Origin: Segatella copri
GTDB taxonomy: Bacteria > Bacteroidota > Bacteroidia > Bacteroidales > Bacteroidaceae
Direction of reading: 5' to 3'
Assembly (NCBI RefSeq): GCF_019249655.2
Contig: NZ_CP137557.1
Location: 2,141,001 to 2,205,000, forward strand
Length of the DNA stretch: 64,000 bases
A model generated the notes under the pieces. The model ran no database searches, was not told the origin of the DNA, and was given only the letters and a program-made list of their open reading frames with translations. Positions 1-6,253 of this stretch are shown in pieces. Positions within the stretch are counted from its first letter, which is position 1. The number at the start of each line of letters is the position of its first letter. The position numbers and the translations under genes were made by a program.

Positions 1-58
1 ATTGTCCTCATAATTAGGATAGTTTATATAAAGTGGGGGTGGCAATGAAAAAAATCAT

Positions 59-166
59 GGGGATACGACGAGCGAAAGTATGCACCAGTGTTATTCGGCA
101 TTTTTTTTCTGGTACTTATCCAAAAATCGTCGAATCAGACCAGAAATCTTCGCTTGTCGCACCCCC
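59..166. other. Structured inverted repeat in gene-free DNA
   Basis: Positions 59-76 and 149-166 are imperfect inverted arms (15 of 18 match). Inside them a second perfect stem pairs 106-113 (TTTCTGGT) with 139-146. The two stems nest, so a transcript could fold into one long hairpin. No convincing gene lies in 1-863. Function unknown; it could be a small RNA, a terminator for something left of the window, or an element end. Confidence 0.35.
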
Positions 167-546
167 ATGTCATATCATGAGTTTGCGCACGAATGCTCTA
201 GTCTGAATTTGATTTTTGGATACCCTAGGATAAGGAATTATTGCCGAACCTTTTCCTAGAGGCTTTTGCTTCAAATTCAGAGATAAACTCTGCAACGTTG
301 GCAGCCTATTGATAGCCTGCCCTATGTCTGCCAATGGTCTTTTACAACCAAAGTGCGCTGCAAAGATAAATATTTATTTTGAAACAAACAAGTTTTTACC
401 AGTTTTTTTTCATTTTTACCGAAAAAAACTTCGAAACCGTCATGACCATCTTTCTCTCTTTTTTCTCTATATATCATATAATCATAATTCTAGAAGCGCA
501 ATTTTCGCTGATAACCGTCTGATTGATAGGTAGATATATTTTTCTC

Positions 547-716
547 CTCATATCAGATGTAACAGTCCCTCCCGGGAATCTGATCAAAGGTAAGGGTTTC
601 CACTGTCGGCAGGTAATACTTTTTCCGCTTTTCTTATCCGGGGTAACTATCCATAAATTTCTCTTATCAGATGTAACCAGCTTAGGAAAATCTTCAACTC
701 TCTTATCAAAAGCAAC
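547..716 (+). repeat. Degenerate short repeats, CTTATCAGATGTAAC type
   Basis: Five variants of CTYTTATCAGATGTAAC start near 547, 580, 631, 661 and 700. The spacings (33, 51, 30, 39) are all multiples of three. In one frame each gives L-L-S-D-V-T-like peptides, but there is no other sign of a gene. It lies upstream of the amidase; role unknown. Confidence 0.4.
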
Positions 717-803
717 CAGTTAAGGAAACGTAAAAAACAAGCCCCGCTTGCGGAAATCGTCGGGAACCGCCGCATAGCGTCAGTTCTTCAAAAACGGATT
801 TTG

Positions 804-811
804 TAACTTTG
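804..811 (+). promoter_or_regulatory. -7 box of the amidase gene
   Basis: TAACTTTG matches the Bacteroidota sigma-ABfr -7 consensus TAnnTTTG and lies 52 bp before the amidase start codon. I see no clear -33 box. Confidence 0.5.
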
Positions 812-863
812 CAGTGTTCAAACCAATGGACATCGTAGATTATTAACTTTAAAATGCAAGATT

Positions 864-1304
864 ATGGCTAGATTGATTACAATGATTGTGGTTCACTGCA
901 GCGCTACCCGCTGCAACCAACCTTACCCAGTGCAGCAACTCTTTCACGACCATGTGGAGGTGAACCACTGGCGCTACATCGGCTACCACTTCTACATCAC
1001 CAGAAGTGGCAGAGTGGAGACCACCCGACCTCTGGAGAGAACGGGCGCACATGCCAAGGGGCACAATGCCCACAGCATCGGCATCTGCTACGAGGGAGGA
1101 CTCGACGAGCAGGGACAGATAGCCGACACCCGCACCGAGGAGCAGAAGAAGGCGATGGCGAAACTCATCGTGCAACTGAAGCAGCAGTTTCCTACCATCC
1201 ACAAGGTGCTGGGCCATCGCGACCTGCCAGGTGTGCAGAAAGCATGCCCATGCTTCGATGCCACCACGCTTCAGCCACTGTTACATCTGAAATGTAAATC
1301 TTAA
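864..1304 (+). CDS. N-acetylmuramoyl-L-alanine amidase (Amidase_2/PGRP fold)
   Basis: This 146-residue protein is a compact type-2 amidase, the family that cuts the bond between MurNAc and L-alanine in peptidoglycan. Visible zinc ligands are H11 in VVHCSAT, H118 in LGHRDLPG, and a cysteine in the following ACPCF (C128 or C130). The middle has the family's G-Y-H-F and HNAHSIGICYEGG segments. It has no signal peptide, so export would need a holin or another route, as in prophage lysins. The DUF4248 and DUF5675 genes follow on the same strand, an association common in Prevotella and Bacteroides genomes and probably phage-derived. The ATG at 864 fits the promoter at 804. Confidence 0.9.
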   Translation: MARLITMIVVHCSATRCNQPYPVQQLFHDHVEVNHWRYIGYHFYITRSGRVETTRPLERTGAHAKGHNAHSIGICYEGGLDEQGQIADTRTEEQKKAMAKLIVQLKQQFPTIHKVLGHRDLPGVQKACPCFDATTLQPLLHLKCKS

Positions 1305-1316
1305 AGAATGTATCTT

Positions 1317-1351
1317 TTTGATACAAGTAACGGAATTTTTATGTAACTTTG
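1317..1351 (+). promoter_or_regulatory. Promoter of the DUF4248 gene
   Basis: TTTG at 1317-1320 and TAACTTTG at 1344-1351, spaced by 23 bp. The spacing is longer than the usual 19-21, so the -33 assignment is weaker than the -7 box. The start codon follows 38 bp later. Confidence 0.5.
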
Positions 1352-1389
1352 CCATCAGAACAGAATCAATAACTAAAAACTTAAACTAG

Positions 1390-1638
1390 ATGAGTGTTAC
1401 AAAACAACATTTCGTAGAACGTAGAATGATGGGCAAGCAGGAGCTTGCTCATCTCTACTTCCCCCACAGCAAGCAGAATGGGCATGCGGCAAGGGATAAG
1501 TTCATGGATTGGGTAAAGGGATGTCATCCGCTTTATGCCAAACTGCTGGAACTGGGCTACACGCCATCGGTTCATGATTTCTCGCCCAAGATGGTGGATT
1601 ACATCTTCTACTATCTGGGGGAGCCCGACGGGGTATGA
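1390..1638 (+). CDS. DUF4248 domain protein
   Basis: This 82-residue protein has the layout of DUF4248: a central K-Q-E-L-A-x-L-Y-F-P motif (residues ~16-25), a middle W-V-K-G-C segment, and an LGYTPSVHDFSPKMV stretch near the end. The family is restricted to Bacteroidota and has no known biochemical function; it reads like a small DNA-binding or adaptor domain. It sits between the amidase and a DUF5675 gene on the same strand, with its own promoter. No signal peptide or membrane segment. Confidence 0.8.
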   Translation: MSVTKQHFVERRMMGKQELAHLYFPHSKQNGHAARDKFMDWVKGCHPLYAKLLELGYTPSVHDFSPKMVDYIFYYLGEPDGV

Positions 1639-1744
1639 TTCCCCCTTTCTTGAAGGCTAAGAATATTTATCCTTAAGGCAAAAAATATTTTCCCTTAAGG
1701 CTAAATATTTCATTCGTACTGAAAACAATTAAAAGAGTAAGATC

Positions 1745-2212
1745 ATGGAGATTAAAATCATTCGTTTTGGTAGATATCATCATGCCGTAAGTGGCAGGTT
1801 GCTGATAGATGGTCAGCACGTTTGCGATACCTTGGAGCAGGATACCGGCAGTCTGCCCGAGGGGGAGTATGTCATGTGCCGCAACAAGGCATCGGCATTA
1901 CCTTATTATATATATAGTGGAAAGGAGGATATAGGCAGCGGTTTGGAGCAGAAAGCAGATTGTGCTAAGGAGCAGAAATCAGATTGTGTTCCGGAGGAGA
2001 AAAACAGGAAGGTTTTTCTGTCGATGGGGAATGGCATTCATGGCTGGCGCCGCCGTTGCATCATCGTGGGCGAGTGCCTTCATCTGGGCTTCCTCATCCG
2101 CAGTCAGGAGCATTACGATCAGCTTCTGCCCCGTCTCCGCATGCAGCTGGTCCGCCATCGCCCCATCGTGGTGAAGATTTCCCGTTCCCCCGATTTCGTG
2201 GATGCGGCGTAA
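1745..2212 (+). CDS. DUF5675 family protein
   Basis: This 155-residue protein starts with G-R-L-L-I-D-G-Q-H-V-C-D-T-L-E (residues ~17-31), then L-P-E-G-E-Y, and later the S-M-G-N-G-I-H-G-W segment typical of DUF5675. The family is found in phages and bacteroidal genomes and is of unknown activity. A lysine- and glutamate-rich insert at residues ~58-86 (two near-repeats of EQK-x-D-C) is unusual and may be a linker. Last gene of the amidase-DUF4248-DUF5675 set, followed by a strong terminator. Confidence 0.75.
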   Translation: MEIKIIRFGRYHHAVSGRLLIDGQHVCDTLEQDTGSLPEGEYVMCRNKASALPYYIYSGKEDIGSGLEQKADCAKEQKSDCVPEEKNRKVFLSMGNGIHGWRRRCIIVGECLHLGFLIRSQEHYDQLLPRLRMQLVRHRPIVVKISRSPDFVDAA

Positions 2213-2255
2213 ACGGCAGCCGCCTGAATGTTTTTTACCTTCGTATAAAAGTATA

Positions 2256-2291
2256 AGCCCCCAGCCCGCTTGAGAAAGTAGGCTGGGGGCT
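2256..2291 (+). terminator. Intrinsic terminator, AGCCCCCAGCC stem
   Basis: Arms AGCCCCCAGCC and GGCTGGGGGCT (11/11 complementary) enclose a 14-nt loop CGCTTGAGAAAGTA and are followed by a short T-rich stretch. The same hairpin recurs near 2901, 3370, 4522 and 5313, so it is also a dispersed repeat. Confidence 0.85.
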
Positions 2292-2320
2292 TCTTGTTAA
2301 TGTTAAAATCACGAAAAGTC

Positions 2321-2351
2321 TTGGTAGTTTAATATTTTCGTCGTATATTTG
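2321..2351 (+). promoter_or_regulatory. Promoter of the broken higB / higA pair
   Basis: TTGG at 2321-2324, 19-bp spacer, TATATTTG at 2344-2351. This matches the Bacteroidota promoter pattern and lies 18 bp before the toxin remnant. Confidence 0.7.
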
Positions 2352-2369
2352 CAGAAAAATATATAAACA

Positions 2370-2417
2370 ATGAAAATTGAATATGACGATGAAAACTTCG
2401 AGGAATTAAGTTATTAA
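2370..2417 (+). pseudogene. HigB-type toxin remnant, 15 codons
   Basis: An ATG at 2370 opens a 15-codon frame (MKIEYDDENFEELSY) ending at TAA 2415-2417. It resembles the first residues of bacteroidal HigB/RelE-like toxins, which usually run about 100 residues and begin with a similar acidic strand. The rest of the toxin is missing, and the HigA-like gene starts 18 bp on. I infer an internal deletion that removed the toxin but kept promoter and start. It might instead be an upstream leader peptide. Confidence 0.5.
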
Positions 2418-2435
2418 AATTAGACGATTCTCATT

Positions 2436-2765
2436 ATGGAAATAAAAAATAATATCAATTCTCGTCCATTTACACCTGTTAGTCCAGGTAGTATATTAAA
2501 GGATGAACTGGAGGCTCGCAGTCTTCCAGTAGAAGTTTTTGCAGAAAAAATAGGTCTTGATAAATTGACATTGGAAGAGCTGTTGAATGGAAAACTTATT
2601 TTAAGTTCTGAGATTGCAAACTCTTTAGATAAAGCTTTAGGCATTCCTGCTTCTTTCTGGCTTTCCTTGCAGTCTGCCTACGAAGAGGATTTGAATCAAA
2701 GTCAGAATAAAGGTAGTTTTCGATCGTTCTTTGATAAGTTTTCAAGAAATCGTGTAGCTCTTTAA
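2436..2765 (+). CDS. higA: HigA-family antitoxin (XRE helix-turn-helix), orphan
   Basis: This 109-residue protein fits HigA antitoxins: the P-G-S-I-L-K-D-E-L-E-A-R segment (~residues 17-28), then a helix-turn-helix with LPVEVFAEKIGLDKLTLEEL and a GIPASFWLSLQ segment, the family signature after the recognition helix. HigA normally neutralises HigB and represses its own operon. Here the upstream toxin is reduced to 15 codons, so this is an orphan antitoxin. It may still repress the promoter at 2321 or neutralise a related toxin elsewhere. Confidence 0.8.
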   Translation: MEIKNNINSRPFTPVSPGSILKDELEARSLPVEVFAEKIGLDKLTLEELLNGKLILSSEIANSLDKALGIPASFWLSLQSAYEEDLNQSQNKGSFRSFFDKFSRNRVAL

Positions 2766-2782
2766 TTCCGGTAATTTTTCAA

Positions 2783-2844
2783 TAAAGTCCCCTTGAAAGG
2801 GAAAAACATAGTATTAAATGTTATTCCCTCTCAAGGGGACTTTA
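2783..2844 (+). terminator. Terminator after higA
   Basis: Arms 2783-2803 and 2824-2844 pair at 20 of 21 positions (TAAAGTCCCCTTGA side). The A/T tracts on both sides suit a bidirectional terminator. Confidence 0.75.
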
Positions 2845-2850
2845 TGCATT

Positions 2851-3319
2851 ATAAATACTTTCCCGAAATCTGCCGCAAGGCAAATGCCCAGGAAAGTATA
2901 AGCCCCCAGCCCGCTTGAGAAAGTAGGCTGGGGGCTGTTGTTTTATTTATACAGCTATTCCATTACGCATTATATCATCATATAAGGGTGATGAAAAGAT
3001 TTTTCTAGATGCAAATATCGTATAAAAAATCAAGTTTCGCAAGTAACCTCCGGTCCCCGAAGGGGGCCAACTTTCAATAACCGCTGGTGGAATGACCGAA
3101 GGTCATGGAACCTGCGGACAACCAATAGTAGGGAGAAAGCGTCCCCAAAGGGGGCGAACCGCATCCAGTCTTGCTCCTGTTCGCCCCCTTCGGGGACGAT
3201 AAGAGAGTATCTGTCACTATCCGCAGGTTCCATTCCCTTCGGTCATTCCACCTGCGGTTATTGGGAGTTCGCCCCCTTCGGGGACGGAAGGATGCTACTT
3301 GCGAAACTTCAGTAGAATT
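2851..3319. repeat. Palindrome-rich repeat unit 1 (~469 bp)
   Basis: Contains the AGCCCCCAGCC terminator hairpin (2901-2936), an AT-rich spacer, then alternating GC hairpins of the type GCCCCCTTCGGGGAC and a long quasi-palindrome CCGCAGGTT...ACCTGCGG. It is repeated almost exactly at 3320-3765 and partly at 4330-4520. Together they form a BIME-like array around the transposase at 3773. It contains no gene; frames that cross it are palindrome artefacts. Confidence 0.85.
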
Positions 3320-3765
3320 ATAAATACTTTCCCGGAATCTGCCGCAAGGCAAAATCCCAGGAAAGTATAAGCCCCCACGCTTGAAAAATTAGGCTGGGGG
3401 CTGTTGTTTTATTTATACAGCTATTCCATTACGCATTATATCATCATATAAGGGTGATGAAAAGATTTTTCTAGATGCAAATATCGTATAAAAAAATCAA
3501 GTTTCGCAAGTAACCTCCGGTCCCCGAAGGGGGCCAACTTTCAATAACCGCTGGTGGAATGACCGAAGGTCATGGAACCTGCGGACAACCAATAGTAGGG
3601 AGAAAGCGTCCCCAAAGGGGGCGAACCGCATCCAGTCTTGCTCCTGTTCGCCCCCTTCGGGGACGATAAGAGAGTATCTGTCACTATCCGCAGGTTCCAT
3701 TCCCTTCGGTCATTCCACCAGCGGTTATTCACATTCGCCCCCCTCGGGGACGGAGGAAACTGATG
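3320..3765. repeat. Palindrome-rich repeat unit 2
   Basis: Near-identical to unit 1 at an offset of 467-469 bp up to about 3720, including the same hairpins. It then diverges (CGCCCCCCTCGGGGACGG near 3736) and runs into the transposase 3' end. The missing end of the unit resumes after the transposase at about 4330, so the transposase sits inside a repeat unit. Confidence 0.85.
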
Positions 3766-3772
3766 TGATGAA

Positions 3773-4225
3773 TCAGTCTTTCAGAAAGTAGTTGAAATCT
3801 ATTGTTATGCCATTGGCTTGGAGCAAGGCAAGATATTCATCTCGAAATGATACCTTCTTATGATGTTCTTTTTGAGATTTGATGTAATTCACGATTTTGT
3901 CTTTTTCGTTGATAGAATAGGTTAGGGCGCAATAAGATTTTGCCCAGCCCTTGAAATGAGGAAACTTTTCCTTTTCTTCTTGCAGAAATTTGTTGGAAGC
4001 AGTTTTGAGGTCTCTCATAAAGTCGGCAACAGACAGTGTTGCTGGCAATGAAACAAACATGTGGATATGATCGGGCATACCCCCAATTCGATAAAGTACT
4101 GCGCCCTTATCTTTGATGAATCCCCAGATGTAGCGATATAATGCTTCCTCGTAATCTTGTACTATTACGGGTTCGCTGTTTTTGGGTCTTATCACGATGT
4201 GATAGAATAATTGTCTGTAGCTCAT
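3773..4225 (-). CDS. REP-associated tyrosine transposase (RAYT, Y1/HUH)
   Basis: This 150-residue protein is an IS200/IS605-type Y1 transposase. H53-I-H55 (PDHIHMF) is the HUH metal site and Y114 in VNYIKSQKEHH is the nucleophile, giving the canonical Y-I-x-x-Q-x-E-H-H. Such enzymes cut single-stranded DNA at hairpins; the RAYT branch is linked to REP palindromes and is usually single-copy and domesticated. Here GC-rich hairpins (GCCCCCTTCGGGGAC type) lie on both sides in tandem units, exactly the RAYT/BIME arrangement. No accessory TnpB or resolvase. The ATG at 4225 gives the standard SYRQLFYHIV start. Confidence 0.85.
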   Translation of the reverse strand: MSYRQLFYHIVIRPKNSEPVIVQDYEEALYRYIWGFIKDKGAVLYRIGGMPDHIHMFVSLPATLSVADFMRDLKTASNKFLQEEKEKFPHFKGWAKSYCALTYSINEKDKIVNYIKSQKEHHKKVSFRDEYLALLQANGITIDFNYFLKD

Positions 4226-4329
4226 AAGCTTTCTTGTTTAGTTCACGCAAAGATATATATATTATATGATACCAGCAAAGATTTCTTTTAGTTTTAATAT
4301 TTTTTGGATATAGGAGCTTGATTTTCTAT

Positions 4330-4557
4330 TGTTCGCCCCCTTCGGGGACGGTAAGAGAGTATCTGTCACTATCCGCAGGTTCCATTCCCTTCGGTCATTC
4401 CACCTGCGGTTATTGGGAGTTCGCCCCCTTCGGGGACGGAAGGATGCTACTTGCGAAACTTCAGTAGAATTACAAATATTTTCCCGGAATCTGCTGCAAG
4501 GCAAAATTCCTGGAAAGTATAAGCCCCCAGCCCGCTTGAGAAAGTAGGTTGGGGGCT
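4330..4557. repeat. Palindrome-rich repeat unit 3 (partial) with terminator
   Basis: Repeats the second half of unit 1 (hairpin GTTCGCCCCCTTCGGGGACG, quasi-palindrome, second hairpin, then CTTGCGAAACTTCAGTAGAAT). It ends with the AGCCCCCAGCC terminator hairpin at 4522-4557. Together with unit 2 it brackets the transposase. Confidence 0.85.
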
Positions 4558-4701
4558 TTTTCACAGGATAATATAAGCAACGTCTGCTGTGGCCAGACCG
4601 CAAATGTTTTGTACTTTTCACAAAAAGTGTTTCCGTAATTAATACACTGTGGAAAAATTACAGAGAAAATAGTTAAAACTCTATAAAATAAGCATTTAAG
4701 T

Positions 4702-4732
4702 TTTGTGGTTTAAAAATATTGTAGTATATTTG
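4702..4732 (+). promoter_or_regulatory. Promoter of the PepSY-like lipoprotein
   Basis: TTTG at 4702-4705, 19-bp spacer, TATATTTG at 4725-4732: a full Bacteroidota consensus. The predicted leader to the ATG at 4842 is about 100 nt. Confidence 0.75.
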
Positions 4733-4841
4733 TAGCAAGTAAAACAACCTCGTATATGTCAATATATGGGTAATACAATAGTGTATAATAATAAGTGATA
4801 AATAATTATAGTAGTAACTCTGAAATTTAAATTGAAACGAC

Positions 4842-5291
4842 ATGAAGAGAACTTTTTTAGCGACAGTTTTGTCGATTGTTTTTGCGATGGTAGCTATAGC
4901 TTGCCACAGCAGCGATGAGAAAGAGATAGGTTATGCTGAGTTGCCAGTACAGGCACAGCAGTTTGTAAAGCAGTATTTCCCTTCTGCAACCTATTCCCAT
5001 GTAGAGAAGGAGAAGGATCACGGAAAGTGGGAATATGAAGTGTTGCTGAGCGACGGAACCAAAATTGATTTCAACAATAAGGGAGAATGGAAAAGCGTGG
5101 ACTGCAAATACTCCATATTGCCTGCCGGCATCATCCCGGATGCTATCGTTGCCGATATTGCACAGCGCTATCCTTCGCAGCAACCATATAAGATAGAGAA
5201 AGAAACGGGAGGATACGAAATCGATATCCCTGGCTTTGACCTGTATTACAGCAGTAACGGAAAATTCATCCGTGCTGAAATTGACAGATAA
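4842..5291 (+). CDS. PepSY-like (BLIP-fold) lipoprotein
   Basis: This 149-residue protein has an N-terminal signal with lipobox A-I-A-C (C21), so it is probably a lipoprotein facing the periplasm. Two repeats follow, each of the form Q-F/P...Y-P-S...E-Y-E-V/I...D-G/P-F-D: residues ~33-85 and ~95-149. This matches the putative PepSY-like / beta-lactamase-inhibitor-like family (PF11396 type) of Bacteroidota. Its ligand is unknown. A similar secreted protein of the same length lies at 8785-9231. Single gene with its own promoter and terminator. Confidence 0.8.
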   Translation: MKRTFLATVLSIVFAMVAIACHSSDEKEIGYAELPVQAQQFVKQYFPSATYSHVEKEKDHGKWEYEVLLSDGTKIDFNNKGEWKSVDCKYSILPAGIIPDAIVADIAQRYPSQQPYKIEKETGGYEIDIPGFDLYYSSNGKFIRAEIDR

Positions 5292-5312
5292 AGAATGTGA
5301 ACCAATAAGAAA

Positions 5313-5348
5313 GGCCCCCAGCCCACTTAGGAAAGTAGGCTGGGGGCG
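5313..5348 (+). terminator. Intrinsic terminator between PepSY and tcdA genes
   Basis: GGCCCCCAGCC / GGCTGGGGGC arms around a 14-nt loop, another copy of the hairpin at 2256. It lies between convergent genes and is probably used in both directions. Confidence 0.8.
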
Positions 5349-5377
5349 TGTATTTTGCAAATCCTTTATACATGCTA

Positions 5378-6238
5378 TCACTCAATGATGTGATTAATCA
5401 CGATTCCCGCTATTGCCATGCCGAAAGAGGCGGTGATGTGGCAGAGAGAACCATTGATCTGCGCCTTCGTTGAGTTCCAATCGTGCTCCACAAGTCGCTG
5501 GTCGCCAGGAGCATCATATATGGCACTATCCGTGCCTCGCTCGCCGCTCAGCAGCTTGGCTTTTGAGCAGATGCAATCGTCCGTGCCGCAGGCCTTGTTC
5601 ACACCCAGGTTCTGCATCGGCTTTTCCTCACTGTATACGCACAGGAATTTGCGGCGAGGAAACGTCTTGTTCTTCTTGAATTTCTTGCGCAGGGCTCTTG
5701 CCAGCGGGTCGCCGTCTACTTTCCAGAATTCTGCCTTCCTGATCATGAAGGGGTCGCGGCGCAGGGCGGCACCCATGGATGATACGAAGGTGATATGCTT
5801 GGGCAGGGCGGTGGCACGCAGGATGAGATCCGCCTTATCCTTCAGCGAGTCGATGGCATCGATGATGAAGTCGTATTCCTCCATGTGGAACTCGTCGGCT
5901 GTTTCTGCCTGATAGATTTTCTGATAGGCGGTGATGTTGGCATCCGGGTTGATTTCCAGCAGTCGGTTGCGCAGCGCATCTACCTTCACCTCGCCGATGG
6001 TTCGGCTTGTGGCCATCAGCTGGCGGTTGCAGTTGGTAACGCACACTCGGTCGCTGTCCACGATGGTGATGTTGCGCACGCCGCTTCTTACCAGTCCCTC
6101 GGCACACCATGATCCCACACCTCCGATGCCGAAGATGAGCACGCGTGCCGATTGTATCTTTTCCAGATTATCCTTACCCAGGAGCAGCTCTGTGCGTCGC
6201 AGCATTCCCCGTTCCATTGTTGTAATTTTATTTTCCAT
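5378..6238 (-). CDS. tcdA: tRNA threonylcarbamoyladenosine dehydratase
   Basis: This 286-residue member of the ThiF/E1 family closes t6A37 of tRNA to its cyclic form (ct6A) using ATP. The adenylation site G-I-G-G-V-G-S is at residues 37-43, followed by R-S-G-V-R-N-I-T-I-V-D-S-D and the N-C-N-R-Q segment that contacts ATP. The conserved IDAIDSLKDK follows near residue 130. C-terminal cysteines in GTDDCICSK fit the family. Length is close to E. coli TcdA (about 270). The recD2 stop is 15 bp upstream on the same strand, so they are probably co-transcribed. Confidence 0.9.
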   Translation of the reverse strand: MENKITTMERGMLRRTELLLGKDNLEKIQSARVLIFGIGGVGSWCAEGLVRSGVRNITIVDSDRVCVTNCNRQLMATSRTIGEVKVDALRNRLLEINPDANITAYQKIYQAETADEFHMEEYDFIIDAIDSLKDKADLILRATALPKHITFVSSMGAALRRDPFMIRKAEFWKVDGDPLARALRKKFKKNKTFPRRKFLCVYSEEKPMQNLGVNKACGTDDCICSKAKLLSGERGTDSAIYDAPGDQRLVEHDWNSTKAQINGSLCHITASFGMAIAGIVINHIIE

Positions 6239-6253
6239 TATTTGTTTGTCGTT

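Noticed and set aside
45..206. 53-codon frame starting MKKIMGIRRAK
   Set aside because: It crosses the inverted repeat, has no promoter box or ribosome site and no recognisable protein.
3030..3732. Identical 67-codon frames in the two repeat units
   Set aside because: They arise from reading through palindromic repeats and have no gene features.
2851..4557. Repeat units as a CRISPR array
   Set aside because: Units are ~468 bp and palindromic, without ~30-bp repeats and unique spacers; no cas genes.
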